Shown: positions 1 through 6,361 of the stretch, in pieces
Layout: every line of letters begins with the position of its first letter
Numbering within the stretch: the first letter of the stretch is position 1
Assembly (NCBI RefSeq): GCF_001647275.1
Contig: NZ_LRMM01000017.1
Coordinates: 1 to 64,000, forward strand
Source of the DNA: Rufibacter ruber
GTDB taxonomy: Bacteria > Bacteroidota > Bacteroidia > Cytophagales > Hymenobacteraceae
Direction of reading: 5' to 3'
Length of the DNA: 64,000 bases
Notes under the pieces: generated by a model
What the model was told of the DNA's origin: nothing
The model's input: the letters and a program-made list of their open reading frames with translations, nothing else
Databases searched by the model: none
Program-made: the position numbers and the translations under genes

Positions 1-78
1 TTGAAAGGTTTCTCTTTCTTGTGCAAGAACTGAAACTGAAAGGATTAGGCAGAAGATTAAAATTAAATGGTTTCTCAT
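1..78 (-). CDS. N-terminus of an exported protein, cut by window edge
   Basis: An ATG at 78 on the minus strand opens a frame that runs off the left end of the window. Its first 26 residues (start MRNHLILIFCLILSVSVLAQ) are a typical signal peptide: Arg/His n-region, hydrophobic core, and Ala-Gln at the likely cleavage site. It starts just left of the attC-like site at 92-158 and has the same strand as the neighbouring cassette-like genes, so it looks like the next cassette of the array. Nothing can be said of the mature protein. Confidence 0.5.
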   Translation of the reverse strand, partial: MRNHLILIFCLILSVSVLAQERETFQ

Positions 79-91
79 ATTTATATATGTT

Positions 92-158
92 GCATAACGT
101 ACTTGTGTAAACGACGGCGAGGCCGTCGGCCGCTGCTGACGTTTACGCGTTGTTGTGC
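92..158. other. attC-like recombination site A
   Basis: 67-bp imperfect palindrome. The outer boxes are GCATAAC (92-98) and GTTGTGC (152-158). The inner boxes are GTGTAAAC (105-112) and GTTTACGC (141-148), around a central hairpin GACGGC-gag-GCCGTC. This is the R''-L''-L'-R' plan of integron attC sites (RYYYAAC...GTTRRRY). It lies 10 bp past the stop codon of the gene at 168-524, as expected for a gene cassette. Family membership is inferred from structure. Confidence 0.65.
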
Positions 159-167
159 GGAGTTATT

Positions 168-524
168 TTATTTATGGATTTTGGCTAATTCTATATAGCG
201 CTCTGATTTGATAAAATTAATGCAGTCTCCTATAATCATTTTTAAACTTTCCTTTTCCTCTTCTCTGATTCCTGTTCCCCATTCTGCTTGCTGAACTGCA
301 TTCACTATTTCTTTTTCAAGTTTTGACCTTACTTCAACTTCCTTTCTGTTTAGGAGAAGACTTCCTGGTCGGGGAAGGTTTTCATATCTTTTTAGAGATA
401 CATTCTGAACAAACTCAATTTCATAAGTTTGAGAATTTTGGTCTTGCATAACCAGAGTTACCGTTCCTCCGTCCATCCAAAGATGAACATCTTCGATTGT
501 CAGCTTTTCTTTGATATTGAACAC
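168..524 (-). CDS. Cassette-borne protein of unknown function
   Basis: A 118-residue protein I do not recognise. The N-terminal half looks like short beta strands (IEDVHLWMDGGTVTLVMQD), the C-terminal half is helical and charged. No signal peptide, cysteine cluster or membrane segment is visible. The only possible start is GTG at 524, because an in-frame stop lies four codons upstream. The gene fills the space between two attC-like sites: its stop is 10 bp from site A (92-158) and its start about 20 bp from site B (545-675). It is AT-rich compared with the core genes to the right. No promoter of its own is evident, so it may depend on readthrough, perhaps from the mer operon. Confidence 0.7.
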   Translation of the reverse strand: MFNIKEKLTIEDVHLWMDGGTVTLVMQDQNSQTYEIEFVQNVSLKRYENLPRPGSLLLNRKEVEVRSKLEKEIVNAVQQAEWGTGIREEEKESLKMIIGDCINFIKSERYIELAKIHK

Positions 525-544
525 TTCATTAATTCATTAATTAC

Positions 545-675
545 GCACAACGGTTTCGTGTATGAGCAGTAGCGGATTTGAAAGTACAAACCTTTCAGTT
601 TAGCACAAAGCTTATTAAAAGCACAGACCTTGATTTTACCACTTCACCCGCTATTGCTTATACACAATGTTGTGC
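545..675. other. attC-like recombination site B
   Basis: 131-bp site with exactly complementary outer boxes GCACAAC (545-551) and GTTGTGC (669-675). The inner arms form a long hairpin: GTGTATGAGCAGTAGCGG on the left and CCGCTATTGCTTATACAC on the right. The hinge after the first box (CGGTTTCGTGTA) matches the other sites of the array. It separates the unknown gene at 168-524 from the 3' end of the mer operon. Confidence 0.65.
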
Positions 676-738
676 GTTCGCCCTTTATTTTCAGTCGGTT
701 TAGTCAATTTTCAAAGGTAGGATTTTTTGGGGTAGGGA

Positions 739-802
739 AGGCACTCTCTCTTGCAAGTTTTGGTCAAGCGTTGGCTGGTGCGACTTGCAAGAGTGTGTGC
801 CT
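739..802. terminator. Hairpin at the 3' end of the mer operon
   Basis: Near-perfect inverted repeat with 20-base arms (AGGCACTCTCTCTTGCAAGT at 739-758 and its partner at 783-802), 11 bp beyond the merA stop. The loop holds AGCGTTGGCT, which is also the loop core of the hairpin at 4910-4969 at the other end of the mer segment. It may end transcription, but the shared core suggests a mobile-unit boundary or recombination role as well. Confidence 0.5.
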
Positions 803-812
803 TTGGGGCGGA

Positions 813-2465
813 TTAACTGGCACAGCAACTTAATTTTGATACGTCTTTTCCGAAAGTTATTGCTGCTAATTTTATACCTTCTCCCAAAGTCAAATAAGGG
901 TAGAAACTGTCTGCTAAGTCTTTCACCATTATTCTGTATTTGATTGCCATACTTAATTGTTGGATGAGTTCTCCACCTTCGGGTGCGACTACTCTTGCGC
1001 CTATAAGTTTGTCAGTTTCCGAGTTACGAATGAGTTTGATGAAACCCCTTGTGTCGTTGGCTGCTATGGCTCTCGGTACGTCTTTCAATTCCAATTTTGA
1101 CACTTCAAACGGAATGCCTTTTGATTCTGCCTGTGCTTCATCTAAACCTGCCCCTGCAATTTGTGGGTCAGTAAACACCACCCAAGGTAAAGAAGAATAA
1201 TCGGCTTTATTATCTGTTCCTGAGAACGCATTTTCAACGGCAATTTTACCTTCAAAAGCGGCTGTATAAACAAATGCAGGGGTGTTGGTTACGTCACCTG
1301 CTGCGTAAATGTTAGGTAGATTGGTTTCCATTTTTTCATTTACAGCGATATGTCCGCTTTTGGTGAGTTCCAAACCAATGTTATCTAACCCTAATTGGCT
1401 TGTATTGGCTTTTGTGCCTGTGGCAATTACTACCTTACCTTTTTCTATAATTTGCGTAAATGAACCGTCAGGACATTTACAGTGAATGATGGTTTCATTC
1501 CCTTGTTTCTCGAATTTCACGGCTCTGAAATTAGGTAAGATTTCAATGCCTTCTTTTCGCATTTGGGTTTCCAATGCTTCACTGATGTCTGGGGTTTGTG
1601 TCCGTAGAACACGGTCGGTAAATTCAATGATTCGGACTTTAACGCCTAAACGATTGTACGCCATTGCAATTTCCAAACCTATGTAACCTGCTCCCATAAT
1701 GGTCAAGCTTTCGGGTTTTTCTTCCAAGTCGAAAAGGGAAACGTTGGTCAAGTAGTCAATTTTGTCCAATCCTTCAATAGTCGGAATGTTGGTCGTAGCT
1801 CCCGCAGCAATTAAAAATTTGAAGGCTTTGTATTCCTTGCCGTCAACTTCAATGATTTTATTGTCTTTGAAAGTTGCCCAACCTTTTAGCATAGTCAAGT
1901 TTTCAAAATCGCTTACCACATCCATATATTTTTTCTCTTGAAGTGTGGCTACTAATTTTTTCTTGTCTTTGATGATTTGAGCGAAATCAATATCAACTCC
2001 TTTTGGCTTGATGCCTTCAAAGTTGGAATGTGTAGCGTGATAAGCCGACTCGCCTGCACGAATAAGATTTTTAGAAGGCACACAACCCACGTTGACACAA
2101 GTACCGCCAAAGTCCAAACCACCGTTTACCATTAAGGTCGATAAACCTAAACTTTCGGCTTTGATAGCTGCCGAAAATGCAGCCGAACCACCACCGATAA
2201 TGATTAAATCAAATTGATTATTCCTACTATTTCCATTTTCAGAAATTTCACTTTTTACACGATAGTTTTTTGTGCCGTTAATGGTATTGATGATTTCTTC
2301 TTTGCTGGTTTTGGTAGGGTCAAAAGAACATTCACAAGTAGCTTTTGGGTAGCTCACATTGGCTTCTTTAACACCCTCATTTTGTGAAAGCATTTTTTTT
2401 ATTCCTGTGGCACAATGGTCGCAGGTCATACCTGCAATTTCCAATTTTATTTTTTCTTCTTTCAT
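813..2465 (-). CDS. merA: Mercuric reductase with N-terminal metal-binding domain
   Basis: A 550-residue flavoenzyme that reduces Hg(II) to volatile Hg(0) with NADPH in the cytoplasm. Residues 1-70 are a heavy-metal-associated domain with GMTCDHC (Cys15, Cys18), the NmerA module that passes Hg(II) to the core. The pyridine nucleotide-disulfide oxidoreductase core starts near 86 with the FAD glycine motif (IIIGGGSAA) and carries the redox pair in GGTCVNVGCVPSK (Cys123, Cys128). The C-terminal Cys547-Cys548 pair that receives mercury is present. It is the last gene of the operon, 30 bp after merB. All family hallmarks are intact, so the enzyme is predicted active. Confidence 0.96.
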   Translation of the reverse strand: MKEEKIKLEIAGMTCDHCATGIKKMLSQNEGVKEANVSYPKATCECSFDPTKTSKEEIINTINGTKNYRVKSEISENGNSRNNQFDLIIIGGGSAAFSAAIKAESLGLSTLMVNGGLDFGGTCVNVGCVPSKNLIRAGESAYHATHSNFEGIKPKGVDIDFAQIIKDKKKLVATLQEKKYMDVVSDFENLTMLKGWATFKDNKIIEVDGKEYKAFKFLIAAGATTNIPTIEGLDKIDYLTNVSLFDLEEKPESLTIMGAGYIGLEIAMAYNRLGVKVRIIEFTDRVLRTQTPDISEALETQMRKEGIEILPNFRAVKFEKQGNETIIHCKCPDGSFTQIIEKGKVVIATGTKANTSQLGLDNIGLELTKSGHIAVNEKMETNLPNIYAAGDVTNTPAFVYTAAFEGKIAVENAFSGTDNKADYSSLPWVVFTDPQIAGAGLDEAQAESKGIPFEVSKLELKDVPRAIAANDTRGFIKLIRNSETDKLIGARVVAPEGGELIQQLSMAIKYRIMVKDLADSFYPYLTLGEGIKLAAITFGKDVSKLSCCAS

Positions 2466-2495
2466 CTTATTTTTTTAATTTATTTAGGACTATAC

Positions 2496-3107
2496 TTAAC
2501 AACATTTCATTCCTATGTTTTTAGGCTCAAAGAAATCCTCAAGCGTCAATATTTTTCCATCAGGATTATTTTTTAACCATTGTTTTGCTGTTCTTTCGCT
2601 TGCAAAAAATGAAACGTGATTACATAGCGACCCTTTAATATTGCAGGTGTCAACAGATTCTAACCAAGAAATAAATAAAGGATAAGGAGTTGTCCATAAT
2701 AGCTGACCTCCGTTTATTTGTAATTCGATGGGAGAGTTATCAATCGGGTCAGTTGAATGAACATTGGCTTCTACACCTAACCATTCAGCAAACAGAATGG
2801 CATCTACTACACACCATGTGTATAACATCTTACCATTTACAATAAAGCGATGTTTGGTAGGAACTGTAGATAGACCAGAAAATGCAATAATATTTCCTTG
2901 TACATCGGTTTCGCCCAGTTTATTCAAAATAGCGTCCGCTTTATCTTTGGACACTTTTATTAGTTTATAAAATCTGTTTTTAGATATAGAACTGCCTAGC
3001 ATCAATTCTTGAAATATTCGTAAAATAAAATCGCTATTCTTTATCTTAAATTCAGAAAAAAGAATGTCGTTTAATTGACCGTCAATATATTTTCGTTGAT
3101 TTTTCAT
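2496..3107 (-). CDS. merB: Organomercurial lyase
   Basis: A 203-residue MerB that splits carbon-mercury bonds and hands Hg(II) to MerA. The catalytic trio is in place: Cys99 and Asp102 in LYTWCVVD and Cys162 in GSLCNHVSFFAS. The spacing equals that of the E. coli plasmid enzyme (Cys96, Asp99, Cys159). An N-terminal winged-helix-like region and the GLSTVPTKHRF motif precede the catalytic part, and the chain ends in Cys-Cys. It sits between merA and a truncated lipoprotein gene. Its presence makes this a broad-spectrum (organic plus inorganic) mercury operon. Confidence 0.95.
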   Translation of the reverse strand: MKNQRKYIDGQLNDILFSEFKIKNSDFILRIFQELMLGSSISKNRFYKLIKVSKDKADAILNKLGETDVQGNIIAFSGLSTVPTKHRFIVNGKMLYTWCVVDAILFAEWLGVEANVHSTDPIDNSPIELQINGGQLLWTTPYPLFISWLESVDTCNIKGSLCNHVSFFASERTAKQWLKNNPDGKILTLEDFFEPKNIGMKCC

Positions 3108-3126
3108 AAGTTTTCTATTTGGGGTT

Positions 3127-3423
3127 TTACTGCAAACATGCTTTACTTCCTATAATATCGCCATCTGATACACTCCAGATATAAGAAAGACCATCTCCTG
3201 TTGCTGTAGCTGTTACTTTTGTGGTTGCCCCAATTGCAATGGTGCTTTGTTCCGCACTCAAATCTGTGTAAGAAATGGTCGAAGTACCTGTTGGGGTGGA
3301 AGAATTAGTACCGGGAGTTGAAGAATTTGTTGGTTTTACTTCCGGTTCCTGTACTTCTTTATTACAACTAGCTACTATCATCCCGATAGTAACAATGCCT
3401 AAAATTAATTTTACAGTTTTCAT
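3127..3423 (-). CDS. Truncated lipoprotein with Ig/PKD-like start
   Basis: About 98 residues from ATG at 3423. A longer frame to 3474 exists but would overlap the upstream gene, and the lipoprotein signal starts at MKTVKLILG. The lipobox is MIVASC, followed by a Pro/Ser/Thr-rich linker (NSSTPGTNSSTPTGTS) and the first strands of an Ig- or PKD-like domain (IAIGATTKVTATATGDGLSYIW). The frame then stops abruptly after about half a domain (GDIIGSKACLQ). It is likely the remnant of a longer surface lipoprotein cut when merB was joined to it. It begins 1 bp after the upstream stop, so it is probably still co-transcribed. Confidence 0.65.
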   Translation of the reverse strand: MKTVKLILGIVTIGMIVASCNKEVQEPEVKPTNSSTPGTNSSTPTGTSTISYTDLSAEQSTIAIGATTKVTATATGDGLSYIWSVSDGDIIGSKACLQ

Positions 3424-3424
3424 A

Positions 3425-3772
3425 TTATTTAGAATTTTCTTTAATGATTTCGGCTTTATAACCTGTTTTTTCAATTACTTTTATGATAGCTTCAGGATTT
3501 GTTTTGCTTGGGTCGTACTGGATAGTTGCCAAATCGCCTGGATATTCCACTTTGTGTTCAATAATGCCGTCCACTTCTTTGAGGGCATTTGAAATGTGGT
3601 TGGAGCAACCTGCACAAGTCATTCCCGTTATTTTCAATTTCAGGGTTTTACCTTCTTGCTGGTTTGTATTTGCTGTTTGTGCTTTACTGTCAGTCGGTTT
3701 GCAACATTGAGCATTAAGCTGAGCAATTCCAATTAGGAACAAAGCACTCAATAGAATTAAATTCTTTTTCAT
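3425..3772 (-). CDS. Periplasmic mercury-binding protein (MerP-like)
   Basis: A 115-residue exported protein with a signal peptide ending near residue 20 (LNAQCC) and a heavy-metal-associated domain from about 43 with GMTCAGC (Cys53, Cys56). MerP-type proteins bind Hg(II) in the periplasm and deliver it to the MerT transporter. The extra Cys23-Cys24 right after the signal peptide could be another metal site. The gene lies 47 bp after the MerT-MerP fusion, so the operon carries two MerP-like domains, one free and one tethered. Confidence 0.85.
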   Translation of the reverse strand: MKKNLILLSALFLIGIAQLNAQCCKPTDSKAQTANTNQQEGKTLKLKITGMTCAGCSNHISNALKEVDGIIEHKVEYPGDLATIQYDPSKTNPEAIIKVIEKTGYKAEIIKENSK

Positions 3773-3819
3773 AGTATAATTATTTAATTAAGTTCTTAAA
3801 TACGAGGGGCAAAAAAATA

Positions 3820-4425
3820 CTATTTCTTGCCAACCACTTTGTAACCTGTACCGTTGATGGCTTCTTCAATTTGAGCAAGACTCACTTTGGTTTGGTCAAA
3901 TTCTACTTTGGCAGTCGCTTCTTCATAAATCGCATCTACCTTAACAATGCCTGGCAATTTGTTCACATCATTTTCTACGTGTGAAGCACAACCATTGCAA
4001 GTCATTCCTTTTACATCAAAAGTTACCGTTTGGATGTCAGAAGCATTGACGATTACAACTTCCTTGTTGTCGTTTGAAGGATAGAAAATGTGTGCGTAGT
4101 TCGGAAAAGCGAGCATCAAGGCTGCAAATACGGTTACAATTCCCAAGAATGTTTTGGTCTGCATAAAGGGTTTCTTTTCGTCTTCTTCGCAATCACATTG
4201 AATTTCTTCGGCTGTTCGTGGTTTAAGTTTCTGATACCAAGCAAAACCCAACACCAAAACAGTGATACCGATTAGATAAGGTCTTGCTGGTTCCATCCAT
4301 GAAAAGGTAGATGCCACTCCTGACGCTCCTGAAATAAGAGCCAATACAGGTGTAATGCAGCAAAGTGATGCTGCTACTGCCGAAAGCACTCCCGCTCCGA
4401 CAAGTCTGTTGTTTTTCTTGTTCAT
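3820..4425 (-). CDS. MerT-MerP fusion, mercuric ion transporter
   Basis: A 201-residue inner-membrane protein. Transmembrane segments lie at about 8-30, 50-65 and 92-108. The first contains the MerT Cys22-Cys23 pair (SLCCITPVL), and a second cysteine motif (CDC, 77-79) lies on the loop before the third segment. After a linker comes a C-terminal heavy-metal-associated domain with GMTCNGC (Cys143, Cys146). This MerT plus MerP layout (MerTP) is common in Bacteroidota mer operons. It imports Hg(II) for MerA. Its start overlaps the regulator's stop by 4 bp (ATGA), which indicates translational coupling. Confidence 0.92.
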   Translation of the reverse strand: MNKKNNRLVGAGVLSAVAASLCCITPVLALISGASGVASTFSWMEPARPYLIGITVLVLGFAWYQKLKPRTAEEIQCDCEEDEKKPFMQTKTFLGIVTVFAALMLAFPNYAHIFYPSNDNKEVVIVNASDIQTVTFDVKGMTCNGCASHVENDVNKLPGIVKVDAIYEEATAKVEFDQTKVSLAQIEEAINGTGYKVVGKK

Positions 4426-4799
4426 ACTGTTTCCTTTTTTGAATTGTTTATGATGTGTTTAAAAAATGGACGAAGTAAAGTCAGTTGCTCTTGTTTCAAA
4501 GAATAGAAGATGGTTTGCCCTTCTCTTCTTCCTTCAATGACATTTCCGTCTTTTAGTTTTCTGAGGTGTTGCGAAACGGCAGGAATGCTCATTCCGAGAA
4601 TGTCTGAAAGGTCGCAAGGACAAAGTTCGTTTTCTTCTTCTAAGAGAAATAAGATTTTTAACCTTACTTCGTTTCCTGCCAATGCTAAAAGTCCACTCAG
4701 TTGGGTGAATGCCTTGTCATTGGTTTGAAGTATTTCTCTACAATTGTCTATTTGAACCTTGTCGGCAAACACACGGATACACGATTGATTGTTTTCCAT
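4422..4799 (-). CDS. ArsR-family metal-responsive repressor of the mer operon
   Basis: A 125-residue winged-helix protein. ELCPCDL (Cys60, Cys62) matches the alpha3 metal site of ArsR/SmtB repressors, and Cys7 and Cys20 in the N-terminal part could complete the site. The recognition helix is around 70-85 (SIPAVSQHLRKL). As first gene of the operon it probably releases DNA when Hg(II) binds, instead of the MerR activator found in Proteobacteria. A matching operator, TTAAG-N6-CTTAA, overlaps the promoter at 4854-4869. The Hg specificity is inferred from the neighbours. Confidence 0.9.
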   Translation of the reverse strand: MENNQSCIRVFADKVQIDNCREILQTNDKAFTQLSGLLALAGNEVRLKILFLLEEENELCPCDLSDILGMSIPAVSQHLRKLKDGNVIEGRREGQTIFYSLKQEQLTLLRPFFKHIINNSKKETV

Positions 4800-4829
4800 A
4801 ATCTTCCTGTTTGGGATTTAATAACGCAG

Positions 4830-4862
4830 CAAAGATACAAATAGTTTTCTTATTTAAGCAAA
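4830..4862 (-). promoter_or_regulatory. Promoter of the mer operon
   Basis: On the minus strand, TTTG (4862-4859) is followed after 21 bases by TATCTTTG (4837-4830). This fits the Bacteroidota sigma consensus TTTG-N19..21-TAnnTTTG. Transcription would start near 4823, about 25 bases before the regulator's ATG at 4799. Confidence 0.7.
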
Positions 4863-4869
4863 TACTTAA
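4854..4869. promoter_or_regulatory. Probable ArsR-type operator
   Basis: Perfect inverted repeat TTAAG-CAAATA-CTTAA. The -33 TTTG of the mer promoter lies in its centre, so a bound repressor would block RNA polymerase. The binding protein is presumably the regulator encoded just downstream. Confidence 0.55.
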
Positions 4870-4909
4870 TTATAGTTTTTAACAATTCTTCTTTGTCAGC
4901 GGTGGGTGA

Positions 4910-4969
4910 TTTAGCTCTTTTGGTTTTTTAGCGTTGGCTTTGAGTGTCGGAAAAACCAAATGTGCTAAA
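4910..4969. repeat. Hairpin upstream of the mer promoter
   Basis: Inverted repeat with 19-base arms (TTTAGCTCTTTTGGTTTTT at 4910-4928, partner at 4951-4969), flanked by direct repeats CGGTGGG. The loop contains AGCGTTGGCT, as in the hairpin at 739-802. The two hairpins bracket the mer operon just inside the attC-like sites. Confidence 0.5.
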
Positions 4970-4993
4970 TGTGCGGTGGGTTTTTAGGGTGAC

Positions 4994-5062
4994 GCACAAC
5001 GGTCTCGTGTAAACAACGTGCTAGGCCGTCGGCCGACGCATGATGTTTACACAATGTTGGCA
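4994..5062. other. attC-like recombination site C
   Basis: 69-bp site. The outer boxes are GCACAAC (4994-5000) and GTTGGCA (5056-5062). The inner boxes are GTGTAAAC and GTTTACAC (exact complements), around GGCCGTCGGCC. It lies 4 bp past the stop of the gene at 5067-5681, that is at that gene's 3' end. Confidence 0.68.
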
Positions 5063-5066
5063 ATAG

Positions 5067-5681
5067 TTATTTTTTATTCCACATTCTGTCCACTACTTTG
5101 AGTAGAGTGGTTCTGTTTTTTCTGTCCTTAATAAATTGGGGAAGTTTTGCGGACATTGTCATTCCGCTTCTTTCCCTTAAATCTGCAGAGATATAGTTTC
5201 TAAGGTAGTTTAGATGGTCAAAATTGAATGCCCATAGAATATTCCCTTTGACTTCTTCTTGAAGCCAAAGTTCAACTCCAAAAATAGGGTCTTTGGCACC
5301 ATTTTGATTTGAATAGAAAACTTTATGAGATTCATTTCTTGGTTTGTGCTTTTCTGTATCTCCACAGTGTTCGCATTTAACTGTCAGATATTCTTTCTTC
5401 TCTTTTAGATTCGGAATTGTTCTACTAATTTCTTTTCCGCAATTGGAGCAATTTTTTCTTAATTCAAGACGATATCGAATTAACTCACCTTGATTTATTG
5501 TCAATCCACAGTTGGGGCAATGTATTTCAGAATTATCATTAAAAAACCATTGAAAAATGCTTCTGTCATTTTTCAGAAATGCTCTTTTCCTACATGAAGG
5601 GCACTTCACAAGAGTATCTTTTGACCAACTTGAAATATCTTGGTCAGAATCTTTAAATATGTTTTGTTCTCTTGTGTCCAT
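5067..5681 (-). CDS. Cassette-borne double zinc-ribbon protein, function unknown
   Basis: About 204 residues from ATG at 5681. A TTG at 5696 would extend it but lies inside the recombination core TGCCAAC, so ATG is preferred. Four CxxC pairs (CPSC, CPNC, CSNC, CEHC) in the first half make two zinc ribbons of four cysteines each. The second half is a helical, basic region (ISADLRERSGMTMSAKLPQFIKDRKNRTTLLKVVDRMW) that could contact nucleic acid or a partner. I do not know a function. It is the first gene of the array when read on its own strand, between the boundary motif at 5691-5730 and site C. Confidence 0.75.
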   Translation of the reverse strand: MDTREQNIFKDSDQDISSWSKDTLVKCPSCRKRAFLKNDRSIFQWFFNDNSEIHCPNCGLTINQGELIRYRLELRKNCSNCGKEISRTIPNLKEKKEYLTVKCEHCGDTEKHKPRNESHKVFYSNQNGAKDPIFGVELWLQEEVKGNILWAFNFDHLNYLRNYISADLRERSGMTMSAKLPQFIKDRKNRTTLLKVVDRMWNKK

Positions 5682-5690
5682 ATTAATTAT

Positions 5691-5730
5691 TGCCAACTAC
5701 CGTATAACCGTCACAATTACATTTATCACC
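5691..5730 (-). other. Array-boundary motif 1, attI-like
   Basis: Right edge of the first cassette-like array. The core TGCCAAC reads GTTGGCA on the gene strand. The 40 bases from here match those at 14885-14924 in 28 positions without a gap, including CCAACTACC, AACCG and CAATTACA. There is no complementary partner box nearby, so it is not a complete attC. A shared one-sided boundary is what an attI or a preferred secondary site would look like. No integrase gene is adjacent. Confidence 0.5.
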
Positions 5731-5750
5731 CCTATACTCGTACCCAAACA

Positions 5751-5786
5751 TACGTTTATCCAACCAACGGTAGCTGGATAAACGTA
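5751..5786. repeat. Perfect 12-bp inverted repeat at the island edge
   Basis: TACGTTTATCCA (5751-5762) and TGGATAAACGTA (5775-5786) with a 12-base loop. It sits between the array boundary motif and the GC-rich chromosome. Function unknown: terminator-like hairpin or a relic of an attachment site. Confidence 0.5.
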
Positions 5787-5833
5787 ATCGCGCTACCGAA
5801 TATAGGATTTAGATCTCTCATAATAAAGCACTT

Positions 5834-5874
5834 CCTGTTTCCGAGCTGATTTTGTGAAAACAGACTAGAAACAG
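5834..5874. repeat. 40-bp palindromic repeat, copy 1
   Basis: Left-most copy of the dispersed family (CTGTTT...AAACAG outer arms, GAGCTGATTTT/GAAAACAGACT inner arms), marking the start of core chromosome after the accessory block. Diverged. Confidence 0.65.
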
Positions 5875-5876
5875 CA

Positions 5877-6299
5877 CTACCCCACAGCGTTTCCCTGTTC
5901 GTCTAGCGGCAGAAACGGGTTGTGGGCCACCTCCCACAGATGCCCGTCCAGGTCCTGGAAGTAACCGCTGTACCCACCCCAGAAAACCTTCTCCGGCATT
6001 TTGGTGATAGCCACCCCTTCGGTTTGCAGATGGGTGAAAAGCTGGTCCACCTCAGCTTCGCTCCGGAGGTTGTGGGCCAGGCTGAACCCGCTGAACCCGC
6101 TGCCCCGGGCAGACAGGTGGGCGTCTTCGGCCAGGGCGTCCCTGCCAAAGAGCGCTAGCTGCAGGCCGTTGAGCTGGAAGAACGTGATGCCATCCTGACT
6201 GGCTTCGGTTGGTTGCCATTGAAAGACGCGTTCATAAAAGGCAGTAGCCGTGGCCACGTTCTGCACGCCAAGGGTGATGAGGGTGATTCTGGGTTCCAT
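5877..6299 (-). CDS. VOC-family protein (glyoxalase/bleomycin-resistance fold)
   Basis: A 140-residue single-unit vicinal-oxygen-chelate protein. The typical start (ITLGVQNVATATAFYERVF), the central GITFFQLNGLQLALFGR, and the end DLDGHLWEVAHNP are present. Each chain would give one beta-alpha-beta-beta-beta pair and act as a dimer. The Glu in LWEV and an upstream His or Gln usually bind the metal. The substrate cannot be told from sequence; VOC proteins range from lactoylglutathione lyase to antibiotic-binding proteins. It is a single gene, preceded by palindromic repeat copy 2. Confidence 0.88.
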   Translation of the reverse strand: MEPRITLITLGVQNVATATAFYERVFQWQPTEASQDGITFFQLNGLQLALFGRDALAEDAHLSARGSGFSGFSLAHNLRSEAEVDQLFTHLQTEGVAITKMPEKVFWGGYSGYFQDLDGHLWEVAHNPFLPLDEQGNAVG

Positions 6300-6316
6300 A
6301 GGGAAGAGTCAGTTTT

Positions 6317-6356
6317 CTGGTTTAGGGCTATTTTAGGAAAAACAGGCTAGAAACGC
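6317..6356. repeat. 40-bp palindromic repeat, copy 2
   Basis: GGGCTATTTT / AAAAACAGGCT stem with TGGTTTA and TAGAAACGC outer arms, between the VOC gene and the 3' end of the beta-lactamase gene. Diverged copy. Confidence 0.7.
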
Positions 6357-6361
6357 AACGG

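Noticed and set aside
1-5790. A Tn21- or Tn3-type mercury transposon
   Set aside because: No transposase, resolvase or 38-bp-type terminal inverted repeats were found at the ends of the mer segment.
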